From: Rugalucina vietnamica
Taxonomy: Eukaryota; Mollusca; Bivalvia; Lucinida; Lucinidae
Direction of reading: 5' to 3'
DNA: 64,000 bases
NCBI GenBank assembly: GCA_964017185.1
Contig: OZ024875.1
Location: forward strand, 46,207,986-46,271,985
A program made the position numbers and the translations under genes. Below the pieces are notes generated by a model, which was not told the DNA's origin, ran no database searches, and saw only the letters and a list, made by a program, of their open reading frames with translations. Below, piece after piece: positions 60,201 to 64,000 of the stretch (position 1 is the first letter of the stretch; every line of letters starts with the position of its first letter).

Positions 60201-63200
60201 TCCAGAACCGGTGGGTTGATTTCCACGAAACTTGGTATGTAGCATCGGTGACTCCAGCCCATCATAGTTTGATAAAATGATGACGCTGGGATGACCTTGA
60301 CCTATTTTACAGCAAGGTCAATTTTGGAAACATAGGTTTTTACATAGGAAAAAGTAAAAACTATGGATTTTTGAAAACTATTGCAGCCTGAGACCTGAAA
60401 AGTGGTAGATGCAAACAACTATTGGAGTAGATGAAGGTTTGTGATTAATTTAGATCAAGGTCATCTCTTAACCATGGCCATGGTTTGTCGTCCATACACA
60501 CTTTTTAAACATTTTCATCTCTGAAACCCCTTGGCCAATCAAAGTGAAATTTTATGTGGAGCATCCATGGGTAGAGGGAATGAAAGTTTGATCGTGAAAT
60601 CCGGATCACCTGACCAAGATGGCTGCCATGCCCATATCTGGTAAAAACCACTCAAAAATCTTCTTCTCCAGAACCGGCTGGCTAATTTTCACGAAACTCA
60701 GTATGTAGCATTTAGGACTTCAGCCCATCATAGCGTGTACATATGATGACCCTAGGATGACCTTGATCTATTTTACTGCAAGACTGATTTTGGAAACATA
60801 GGCTTTTACATCGAAAAAGTGATAACTAGGTCTCAGGTGAGCGTTTACAGGACCATTGGTCCTCTGGTTAGTTAAGTTTAGGTAACGGAGTGGCCACCTA
60901 TTGGGAAAATAGCTGCTCATTCGGCTTACGAAATGTTTTCATGGTATAAGTACCTTATTGTTAGTTGTTTTTTTTTTCGCCTCGGTTTTTCGAATGGAAA
61001 TCTTTATCTGATTGTGCCTTTTCCTGATCGTTGCCTACCTGTACCTTTTCAAGACGTTCAAGATTTCACGCAAATTACAGATAATATATTCAGATGTCAC
61101 TCTAAATACTGCGCAATTTTAGATCAAGGTGCACAAGGAGCGCAATTCGTTGTGCATATCATGTTCAGATGTCTCTCTAACCAAAGGGCACTTGTCTCTC
61201 AAAACATGTGCACAAGAAGTGCACTTCCTGTAACCTTAAGTTCTACCTCCACTGTATTTGAAATAATTAATATGTGTGCTATTTTTTGTTCTTCACAATT
61301 TGTCCTGATGCTTTATTCAAGTGCTGGACATAAGCATTACCTGTTTAATGATGTTCCTTTGTTTCTTTTAAAACAGCTGTTACCATTAATATAATTTCTT
61401 TAAATACAGGTCTCAAGTTTCAAGGCTACTCAGGCAAATATCAAGATCTGATATGGGTAGATGGAACACCGGTAACCTTCACCTCATGGTAATCTTTTCG
61501 TATGATCCTTGACTACATGGCTGATAAATTAAGGGAACTAAAATAACGTTTACTCTAATTATATTAAGGCTACCTTTTGGATGATCATCTTTCGTTTTGC
61601 TATAGAAATAATGTTCATAACACTTCCTGCGAACCACCCAGCAGCAGAATATGATTTTTATTTGGAAAAAAAAACACTAAAGTGTAAAAGAACGAATTTT
61701 CTGTTTAGATACAATTTCTTACCAACATCTAATATATTTGCTCCTATTTGGATAACACTAGTCTTTGTATCGACTACCCTATTAAAAGGTGAAAAATAAC
61801 TGTGTTTCTCTTTGGTTCCATGTTGTCAAATTTATAAGGTCCTTGACTAGGCTTAAGTAGCCGAAACCATGGTATGGTCCATCCTCTTAATATGTGCTAT
61901 ATTCACTGCTCGTAAAGGATCTCAGTTTTAATTTTTATTTCCTTTCAACAAAAGAATGTACTATTTTTATATAATATGCAGGTTCGTAAGTGAGAGTAGT
62001 AAGCGACAGCCAGATGGAGGAAACAGCGAAGGATGTACGTTCTTGAGGTTATCAAGCATACATTCTATTCAAAACTGGCATGACGTGGCATGCTCATATA
62101 ACAAAATCAACAATTTTATTTGTGAAACAAGCGTTGGAGACTTGAGAAATGGTAAGGCATATCAAATTATAAGGAAAGTGTTATTTGTTGTTTCGTTTAC
62201 CTTTTAAATATATGCTTTGATGAAGAGATTTCAAACCATTACAATTGGCTAGTTACTGACCGTCGCATCACGTTTAAACCATTGCTAATAAAAATCTGAA
62301 TTCCTTATTTCAGTCACAGACAAATTGATAGGCAAACCACTCGCAGACACGGCCCTCGGTCATCAAGACGGACTCTTCAACTGCAATAGCGGAGAAGCCA
62401 TTTCTGAAGTGTACACTTGTGATGGTCGGCGAGATTGTTTGGACAATAGTGATGAGTTTTGTAGTAAGCAGAAATATGATCCGTATCCTGGCAATTTGAA
62501 AATAAGCGATTTTTCAAAACATTCTTCTTTATGTGTTGTGACGATAATCATGTCAACAAAGCAGAAGAGGCAGTAGTCCCATGTCTTCTTATAACATTCG
62601 CACATGTTTTATATTTCAGCTGATAACTGTGGTCCTGATACTTTTCAATGCGCCGATGGTTCTTGTATTTCGATAGCTTTGGTTTGTGATTTTCACTGGG
62701 ACTGTGAAGGTGGTGAAGATGAAACATTTTGTGGTAAGTTGGATGGTCACATTTATGAAACGTTGAAACGTGAATTCCTGAAAGCCTAAGCAACTTCTTC
62801 ACAATCCATAAAGCTATTTCTATTTCGGCGATGCAATCTCTATGAAAGTGTTTTTGGGAAATGATATAACAAAGCATTTTGCGTTCTGCTGGACTGATAT
62901 TAGAGAAATGCGGGATATTTAAAATAATATATAGGAAATGGTATACTTGGAACCCCCTCAAGAGGCAAGTTAAGATTTTTGAACACATTTTTTATTATGA
63001 AGTCACTTGCATATCACACTATATCAAACACTTTTCAAAGTTTATTACATTACCTCCGATGAAATTAGCATTCTTGTAAATTCTGTATTAAATCACGTAT
63101 TAGTAAGTTTGAAACGCTGTATGTAAACAAACATGTTGGCTTGTTTTTGTTTTGCTCATCCTTCTTGTTGCGCCAAAGATTACAGATACCATCGTTATTG

Positions 63201-63670
63201 TGAGTGATCTATTCATTAGTGACCAAATGGTTTGTATTTATATTGCTTTCACCAACCATTGCGTATGCAGATTTATCTTGAATTACGACTCAGTCGCACA
63301 ATGAAAAAAATGGATTTTTGCCTAGGCGAAAACAAAGGCGCAGATCAGCTTCGCAGAAACTCCGAAGCTGATCAGCGTTTTTGTTTTCGCTACACGAATA
63401 GTACAATTTCACTTTTTCATAATTCCGAAATTTCAAACTTCTAGCCAAGTTCTGTGCTTGAACAGCTTGGTTCGTGTCGGTCCTGGTCGGAAACCCCGAA
63501 GGACAGTTTTCTCACATCGCGGCTCTAAGTTAACGTGTACTAAACTATTTCAGTTCACCCACAGTGTATTCCATCAGAATGGCGTTGTTCCAATGACCAA
63601 TGCATATCGTTGGACCAAAGATGCAATGCTAAACCTTATTGTTTAGACGAATCAGATGAACTAGAATGTG
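38842..63670 (+). CDS. Gene B: modular ApeC/kringle/F5-8C/CUB/C-type lectin/LDLa protein (partial at 3' end)
   Basis: Twenty-two exons, each with GT-AG borders, join in one frame without a stop to give about 1356 residues. Order: signal peptide 1-21, EGF 31-63, ApeC 64-306, kringle 309-388, fucolectin-like F5/8C 390-542, second F5/8C 543-698, unknown Cys-rich module 699-790, CUB 791-922, CUB 923-1064, C-type lectin 1065-1229, LDLa 1230-1279, 1280-1317 and 1318-1356. Most boundaries are phase 1, the usual mark of exon-shuffled extracellular modules. All modules bind sugars, lipids or proteins outside the cell, so a recognition or immune role is a reasonable inference. No membrane segment occurs before the window ends. 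The CUB/CTLD/LDLa tail recalls mollusc GRL101-type receptors. Confidence 0.88.
39270..40165. mobile_element. hAT-type non-autonomous element with 8-bp duplication
   Basis: The element proper is 39278-40157 (880 bp). Termini read TAGGGATGTCA at left and TGACATCCCTA at right. A perfect 8-bp duplication GTAAATAT flanks it (39270-39277, 40158-40165). Eight-bp duplications with a TAGGG-type terminus are the hAT signature. CGAACGTTCG-like words sit near both ends. No transposase frame. It lies in gene B intron 1. Confidence 0.88.
40170..40314. repeat. 145-bp hairpin directly after the hAT-type element
   Basis: Left AATGAGTTTAATTTTTCTG pairs with right CAGAAAAATGAAATTCATT. Inner arms GAACCGCAGTGG / CCACTGCGGTT continue to a loop at GAACTCCTTCGGGGTTC. 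Confidence 0.8.
40345..40480. mobile_element. GTATACCCC-family MITE, partial copy
   Basis: Contains TTTTTGCTCAAAACATTGAT and GTATACCCCTGCAAACCCC, cut off afterwards. Confidence 0.6.
40682..40780 (+). CDS. Gene B exon 2: EGF-like module
   Basis: Acceptor CCTTTTTCAG, donor GTGAGG. 33 codons in phase 1-1. The pattern [26 protein letters not shown] is a compact EGF fold without the calcium-binding signature. Confidence 0.85.
40876..41108 (-). mobile_element. GAGCC-family MITE, copy 12
   Basis: Complete reverse-oriented copy with an intact core palindrome (GATCAGCTTCGCGGTAACCG followed by its complement) and good TIRs. Confidence 0.85.
41283..41663 (+). CDS. Gene B exon 3: ApeC domain, first part
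   Basis: Acceptor TTCCTTTTCCTAG, donor GTAAGG, 127 codons, phase 1-1. ApeC landmarks seen: [25 protein letters not shown], a Gly-Gln-Tyr-Ser block, [21 protein letters not shown] and SCPAG. ApeC occurs in apextrin-like proteins of invertebrates, where members bind bacterial cell-wall compounds; that function is family knowledge and is not shown here. Confidence 0.88.
41770..41845. repeat. (CA)n(GA)n compound microsatellite
   Basis: CA run followed directly by a GA run, in the intron after exon 3. Confidence 0.95.
42057..42292 (-). mobile_element. GAGCC-family MITE, copy 13, 20 nt before exon 4
   Basis: Complete copy with core palindrome. ATTT at both sides marks a 4-bp duplication. Its right end is only 20 nt from the start of exon 4. 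Confidence 0.85.
42313..42497 (+). CDS. Gene B exon 4: ApeC domain, middle part
   Basis: Acceptor GTTTTCAATGTTTAG, donor GTAACT. Enters in phase 1, leaves in phase 0. Shows [12 protein letters not shown], a [14 protein letters not shown] block, the family-typical double Cys [22 protein letters not shown]. Confidence 0.87.
42708..42951 (+). mobile_element. GAGCC-family MITE, diverged copy 14
   Basis: TIR CTGAGCCGCGACTCGAGAAA, full interior, core with several changes, closing TTTCTCATGATGCTGCTCAG. It ends 62 nt before exon 5. Confidence 0.75.
43014..43176 (+). CDS. Gene B exon 5: ApeC domain, last part
   Basis: Acceptor CATTTTCTCGCAG, donor GTAAAT, phase 0 to 1. It reads [20 protein letters not shown] and ends LGLCYYKP; the terminal CYY is typical of ApeC. 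An earlier AG at about 42976 would add twelve residues in frame, so a longer variant is possible. Confidence 0.85.
43967..44215 (+). CDS. Gene B exon 6: kringle module
   Basis: Acceptor CTGTTACTTCAG, donor GTAAGA, phase 1-1. Six cysteines in kringle order: [36 protein letters not shown]. The GAVPECY segment replaces the usual PWCY, so a classic lysine-binding pocket is not evident. Confidence 0.85.
44270..44535 (+). repeat. Repeat family Y, copy 1
   Basis: Shares AGTAGGCAAAGATCAGG, ATAGGTGGCCACTCAGTTAC and ACATAAGGCGCCAACAGCAC with 57392-57655 and, inverted, with 59190-61060. It starts about 55 nt after the donor of exon 6. A diverged copy is near 32500-32610. Confidence 0.75.
45069..45170 (+). 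CDS. Gene B exon 7: start of fucolectin-like F5/8C
   Basis: Acceptor CGTCATTACAG, donor GTAAGT, phase 1-1. Includes [20 protein letters not shown], in the place of the A-x-DG calcium-site region of fucolectin-type domains, although the DG is not kept. Confidence 0.75.
45235..45785. mobile_element. Two partial GTATACCCC-family MITE pieces
   Basis: 45235-45490 carries GTGTACCCCCTCTAACCC, GATGGGGTATAC and a degraded core. 45670-45785 carries GTACACGCTAGAGCCGCCTC and TTCACGTGCATGTTTTCC. Confidence 0.5.
46190..46862. mobile_element. Element F: TIR element with inner hairpins, copy 1
   Basis: TIRs of about 50 bp: ATTCAAGTTTTTGTCGTGAA and GAGTTTTATTTCA at left match the reverse complement of the right end (to about 46862). 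Inner sequence includes repeated GATATCAGTGA words. A partial reverse copy lies at 48775-49265. Confidence 0.75.
46991..47095 (+). CDS. Gene B exon 8: fucolectin-like F5/8C, middle
   Basis: Acceptor CCTCTGATTTCAG, donor GTAAGT, phase 1-1. Reads [20 protein letters not shown] then [17 protein letters not shown] matches the PWW-x-VDL signature of fucolectin/F5-8C lectins and VLVFRKR the following I-x-NR strand. Confidence 0.85.
47164..47260. repeat. Perfect 43-bp inverted repeat with 11-nt loop
   Basis: Arm 47164-47206 is the exact complement of 47218-47260; the loop is TTTAAGTCGAC. The arm includes CGACTGGATATTGAACTAGC. It lies in the intron between exons 8 and 9. Confidence 0.92.
47583..47834 (+). 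CDS. Gene B exon 9: fucolectin-like F5/8C, end
   Basis: Acceptor TTGTTTCTGTCAG, donor GTAAGT, phase 1-1. Shows [20 protein letters not shown], like the C-x-x-G-R-Y-V-x-I strand, and ends [11 protein letters not shown], the position of the LTLCEVEV strand. Confidence 0.83.
47905..48130. mobile_element. GTATACCCC-family MITE copy
   Basis: Contains ACGAAAACTCGCCCATATAT, CATTGATTGTGGGTACCC, CATACCCCAGTTTTGCTATA and ATGGGCATGTTTTC. Confidence 0.65.
48235..48398 (+). CDS. Gene B exon 10: second F5/8C, start
   Basis: Acceptor GTTTTTCATTTAG, donor GTACTG, phase 1 to 0. [24 protein letters not shown] opening (Cys, LGM-x-SG-x-I-x-D-x-QI) and GPGWCA are textbook discoidin/F5-8C features. Confidence 0.88.
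48511..48693 (+). mobile_element. GAGCC-family MITE, diverged copy 15
   Basis: Contains GTTTCCGAACAGGTCCGACA, a shortened core GGCGCTGATCTGCGCC and degraded ends. Confidence 0.65.
48775..49265. mobile_element. Element F, partial copy 2 in reverse orientation
   Basis: Reverse complement of about 46230-46830: shared TATCAAAACTTGATAAAATT, GATATCAAATCTCACTGATA and CACTCGATGAAATATATTTG. Confidence 0.75.
49299..49451 (+). CDS. Gene B exon 11: second F5/8C, middle
   Basis: Acceptor TTGGCTGATTCCAG, phase 0-0, 51 codons. Reads [17 protein letters not shown], the Q-V-D-L...V-x-G-x-x-x-QG strand pair. The donor GTTCAT is weak. Confidence 0.82.
49723..49873 (+). CDS. Gene B exon 12: second F5/8C, end
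   Basis: Acceptor GTCTTGAATTGCAG, donor GTAAAT, phase 0 to 1. Contains [20 protein letters not shown] (the RYVRI strand) and ends MELVGC, the standard terminal ELLGC of F5/8C. Confidence 0.87.
51648..51666. repeat. Poly-C tract inside element Q
   Basis: Run of about 19 C. Confidence 0.9.
52003..52222. repeat. Two tandem units of 110 bp inside element Q
   Basis: Units at 52003 and 52113 share CCCAGGA(G/A)AAATGGTTTTC, GGTTTATCTTCATGATACGA and TGCCTRCCTCT. Confidence 0.8.
53856..54131 (+). CDS. Gene B exon 13: unrecognised Cys-rich module
   Basis: Acceptor ATGTTCTTTTAG, donor GTACGG, 92 codons, phase 1-1. Nine cysteines: [37 protein letters not shown]. The Cys spacing does not match EGF, PAN/apple, sushi, WSC or kringle as far as can be judged. 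It links the second F5/8C to the first CUB. Confidence 0.8.
54178..54259. repeat. (ATT)n microsatellite
   Basis: Interrupted ATT run directly abutting MITE copy 16. Confidence 0.95.
54260..54447 (-). mobile_element. GAGCC-family MITE, copy 16
   Basis: TIR TGAGCCGCAGCATGGGAAAA, shortened core, interior GATAGTACAATTCCTCT, closing GGTTTTCTCACGTACAGACT. Confidence 0.75.
54708..54901 (+). CDS. Gene B exon 14: first CUB, first half
   Basis: Acceptor CATATTTTACAG, donor GTACGT, phase 1 to 0. [20 protein letters not shown] is the CUB opening (SP-x-x-P-x-x-Y ... C-x-W-x-I), followed by a beta-rich stretch. Confidence 0.83.
55087..55955. mobile_element. Mariner-like non-autonomous element
   Basis: Flanked by TA dinucleotides (55085-55086, 55956-55957). 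Ends are inverted: CGTAGGCTGTCCGGAAAG at left, and the reverse complement of the right end reads CGAGGTTTCGTTCGGAAAG, with CTATATCT shared inward. A TA duplication and a TTCGGAAAG-type terminus are typical of Tc1/mariner. Interior frames are broken and no DDE motif was found. Confidence 0.65.
56131..56332 (+). CDS. Gene B exon 15: first CUB, second half
   Basis: Acceptor TTTATCATTTAG, donor GTGAGT, phase 0 to 1. [15 protein letters not shown] sits where CUB domains have C-x-D-x-(I/V)-x-I-x-DG, and EGFIFNIT is the closing strand. Confidence 0.83.
56954..57379 (+). CDS. Gene B exon 16: second CUB
   Basis: Acceptor GTTAAATTCTTCAG, donor GTAAGG, 142 codons, phase 1-1. One exon holds the complete domain: [39 protein letters not shown], a central pair of Cys, and [11 protein letters not shown] as closing strand. 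Confidence 0.88.
57392..57655 (+). repeat. Repeat family Y, copy 2
   Basis: Close match to 44270-44535 in the same orientation. It starts only 12 nt after the donor of exon 16. Confidence 0.8.
57768..58013 (+). CDS. Gene B exon 17: C-type lectin domain, first part
   Basis: Acceptor TGTCATTTTACAG, donor GTGAGT, phase 1-1. [16 protein letters not shown] is the long-form CTLD opening (C...W-x-x-F-x-x-x-CY), followed by [20 protein letters not shown], the helix-1/helix-2 signature. Confidence 0.9.
58139..58465. repeat. About 325-bp imperfect fold-back
   Basis: Left GATAGATAGGTGCAGTC, AAAGTAACATAAG and GGTTATTTCG pair with right GACTGCACCTATCTATT, CTTATGTTACTTT and CGAAATAAC. The loop is around 58285-58315. 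Likely a MITE in the intron after exon 17. Confidence 0.8.
58466..59189. other. Intron DNA, nothing recognised
   Basis: AT-rich intronic sequence, no repeat family recognised. Confidence 0.5.
59190..61060 (-). repeat. Repeat family Y, copy 3, split by an AGCTCACC element
   Basis: 59190-59279 and 60868-61060 are the two parts of one reverse-oriented Y copy (TGGTTCTTATTGTTTTATGT at left; GGCCACCTATTGGGAAAATA at right), separated by 59280-60867. Confidence 0.75.
59280..60867 (+). mobile_element. AGCTCACC-type element, copy 2
   Basis: Starts AGCTCACCTGAGCCGCAGGC and ends with CTCAGGTGAGCG and GGACCATTGGTCC. A subunit of about 179 bp (starting ATAGACTTTGTATGGAGAAA) is repeated near 59508 and 59687, with a diverged third near 59861. 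A second subunit (CTTGGCCGATCAA...TGTGGAGC) is found near 60065 and 60530. Contains AAGATGGC words. No protein frame recognised. Confidence 0.75.
61410..61488 (+). CDS. Gene B exon 18: C-type lectin domain, middle
   Basis: Acceptor TTCTTTAAATACAG, donor GTAATC, phase 1 to 2. [15 protein letters not shown] matches the W-x-DG-x-P-x-x-(F/Y)-x-x-W strand just before the sugar-binding loop. Confidence 0.85.
61489..61981. other. Gene B intron 18
   Basis: AT-rich, starts GTAATC and ends TATAATATGCAG. No repeat recognised. Confidence 0.6.
61982..62151 (+). CDS. Gene B exon 19: C-type lectin domain, end (QPD site)
   Basis: Phase 2 to 1. [11 protein letters not shown] carries the QPD motif linked in characterised C-type lectins to galactose-type specificity. 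NWHDVAC stands at the WND calcium-site position (WHD here) and NNFICE is the closing Cys strand. Calcium-dependent sugar binding is plausible. Confidence 0.88.
62314..62463 (+). CDS. Gene B exon 20: degenerate LDLa 1
   Basis: Acceptor TTCCTTATTTCAG, donor GTAAGC, phase 1-1. [20 protein letters not shown] then C, DNSDEFC. The acidic calcium cage CDGRRDC-x-DNSDE is kept, but the first and third of the six cysteines are missing. Confidence 0.85.
62620..62733 (+). CDS. Gene B exon 21: LDLa 2
   Basis: Acceptor TTTATATTTCAG, donor GTAAGT, phase 1-1. All six cysteines: [33 protein letters not shown]. Confidence 0.9.
62734..63289. other. Gene B intron 21, left part
   Basis: AT-rich intron, nothing recognised before the MITE at 63290. 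Confidence 0.55.
63290..63527 (-). mobile_element. GAGCC-family MITE, copy 17, 26 nt before exon 22
   Basis: Left TIR diverged, core palindrome GCGAAAACAAAGGCGCAGAT with partner, interior AATTTCAAACTTCTAGCC, right end AGTTTTCTCACATCGCGGCT. Confidence 0.8.
63554..63670 (+). CDS. Gene B exon 22: LDLa 3 (last exon seen)
   Basis: Acceptor AACTATTTCAG, donor GTTTGT (weak), phase 1-1. All six cysteines: [32 protein letters not shown]. The open phase at the donor shows that the gene continues beyond the window. Confidence 0.85.
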
Positions 63671-64000
63671 GTTTGTATTATTGATTCTTTGCAATTGATT
63701 TGTGTGCTACTATACTATAATTGTTTCGCGTTTATCCACCAATAGTTCGGATAAATATCTGCCGTTGGCCCGACTTTGGTCGCGTAAATCGCCATAGCAT
63801 TTTGTTTCGGCTTGCTTATAGCAAACCTACAATAGAAACGTGTGTGTCTGTTCCATCCGTCCTAGTGATTTATTTTCATTGGCTTTTAAAACGCCCATAT
63901 TGTATTTTATTTGATTACGTAGTACAAATCATACGAACATCAGCGACACAGTTGTCAGCCATGTTAGTATTCTGATTGTTTTCGTTTTAATCTTGATTAA

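Noticed and set aside
60933..61394. 153-codon frame in gene B intron 17
   Set aside because: It spans the right part of repeat Y and adjacent intron DNA, runs into the acceptor region, and shows no domain.
38842..63670. Calling gene B a G-protein coupled receptor
   Set aside because: No LRR or transmembrane segment is present inside the window. The resemblance to GRL101 rests only on the CUB/CTLD/LDLa order.

Overview
The window looks like a piece of nuclear genome from an invertebrate animal, most likely a bivalve or other mollusc. The reasons are split genes with GT-AG introns, AT-rich DNA with many microsatellites, tRNA-derived SINEs, abundant small inverted-repeat transposons (MITEs), and a gene carrying an ApeC domain next to C-type lectin, CUB and LDL-receptor class A modules. 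The species cannot be fixed from the sequence alone.

Region 1-25 kb: no convincing host gene. It is filled with repeats. Several 1-4 kb elements are bounded by terminal inverted repeats and filled with degenerate copies of their own terminal motif (1488-2580, 12098-13263, 16949-21208; the 22.1-23.6 kb array is related in style). It also holds a two-unit array of palindromic GATA-type sites (2735-3200), a 1.1 kb minisatellite (6890-8010) and a nested transposon complex (16895-24436).

Region 25-34.9 kb: gene A, plus strand. It encodes a secreted or membrane-anchored protein: signal peptide, a large unrecognised Cys-containing region over two exons, then a choice of two last exons (29351-30068 or 34017-34326). 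Both last exons begin in the same phase with nearly the same residues. One adds a calcium-binding EGF module and a long acidic stalk, the other has a short acidic linker and a GPI- or tail-anchor-like end. The 4 kb between them holds transposons nested in one another.

Region 38.8-64 kb: gene B, plus strand, 22 phase-consistent exons (about 1356 codons), continuing past the window. Module order: signal peptide, EGF, ApeC, kringle, fucolectin-like F5/8C, second F5/8C, unknown Cys-rich module, CUB, CUB, C-type lectin (QPD), LDLa x3. It is a secreted or cell-surface recognition protein. The CUB/CTLD/LDLa tail resembles the ectodomain of mollusc GRL101-type receptors, so LRR and 7TM exons could follow downstream; this is inference. 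Its introns hold many copies of two MITE families, a hAT-type element with an 8-bp target duplication, a 3.2 kb long-TIR element with a 5-bp target duplication, a mariner-like element, perfect hairpins, and a pair of inverted repeats flanking three exons.

The two genes share a strand and both encode extracellular modular proteins; nothing in the sequence shows that they work together.
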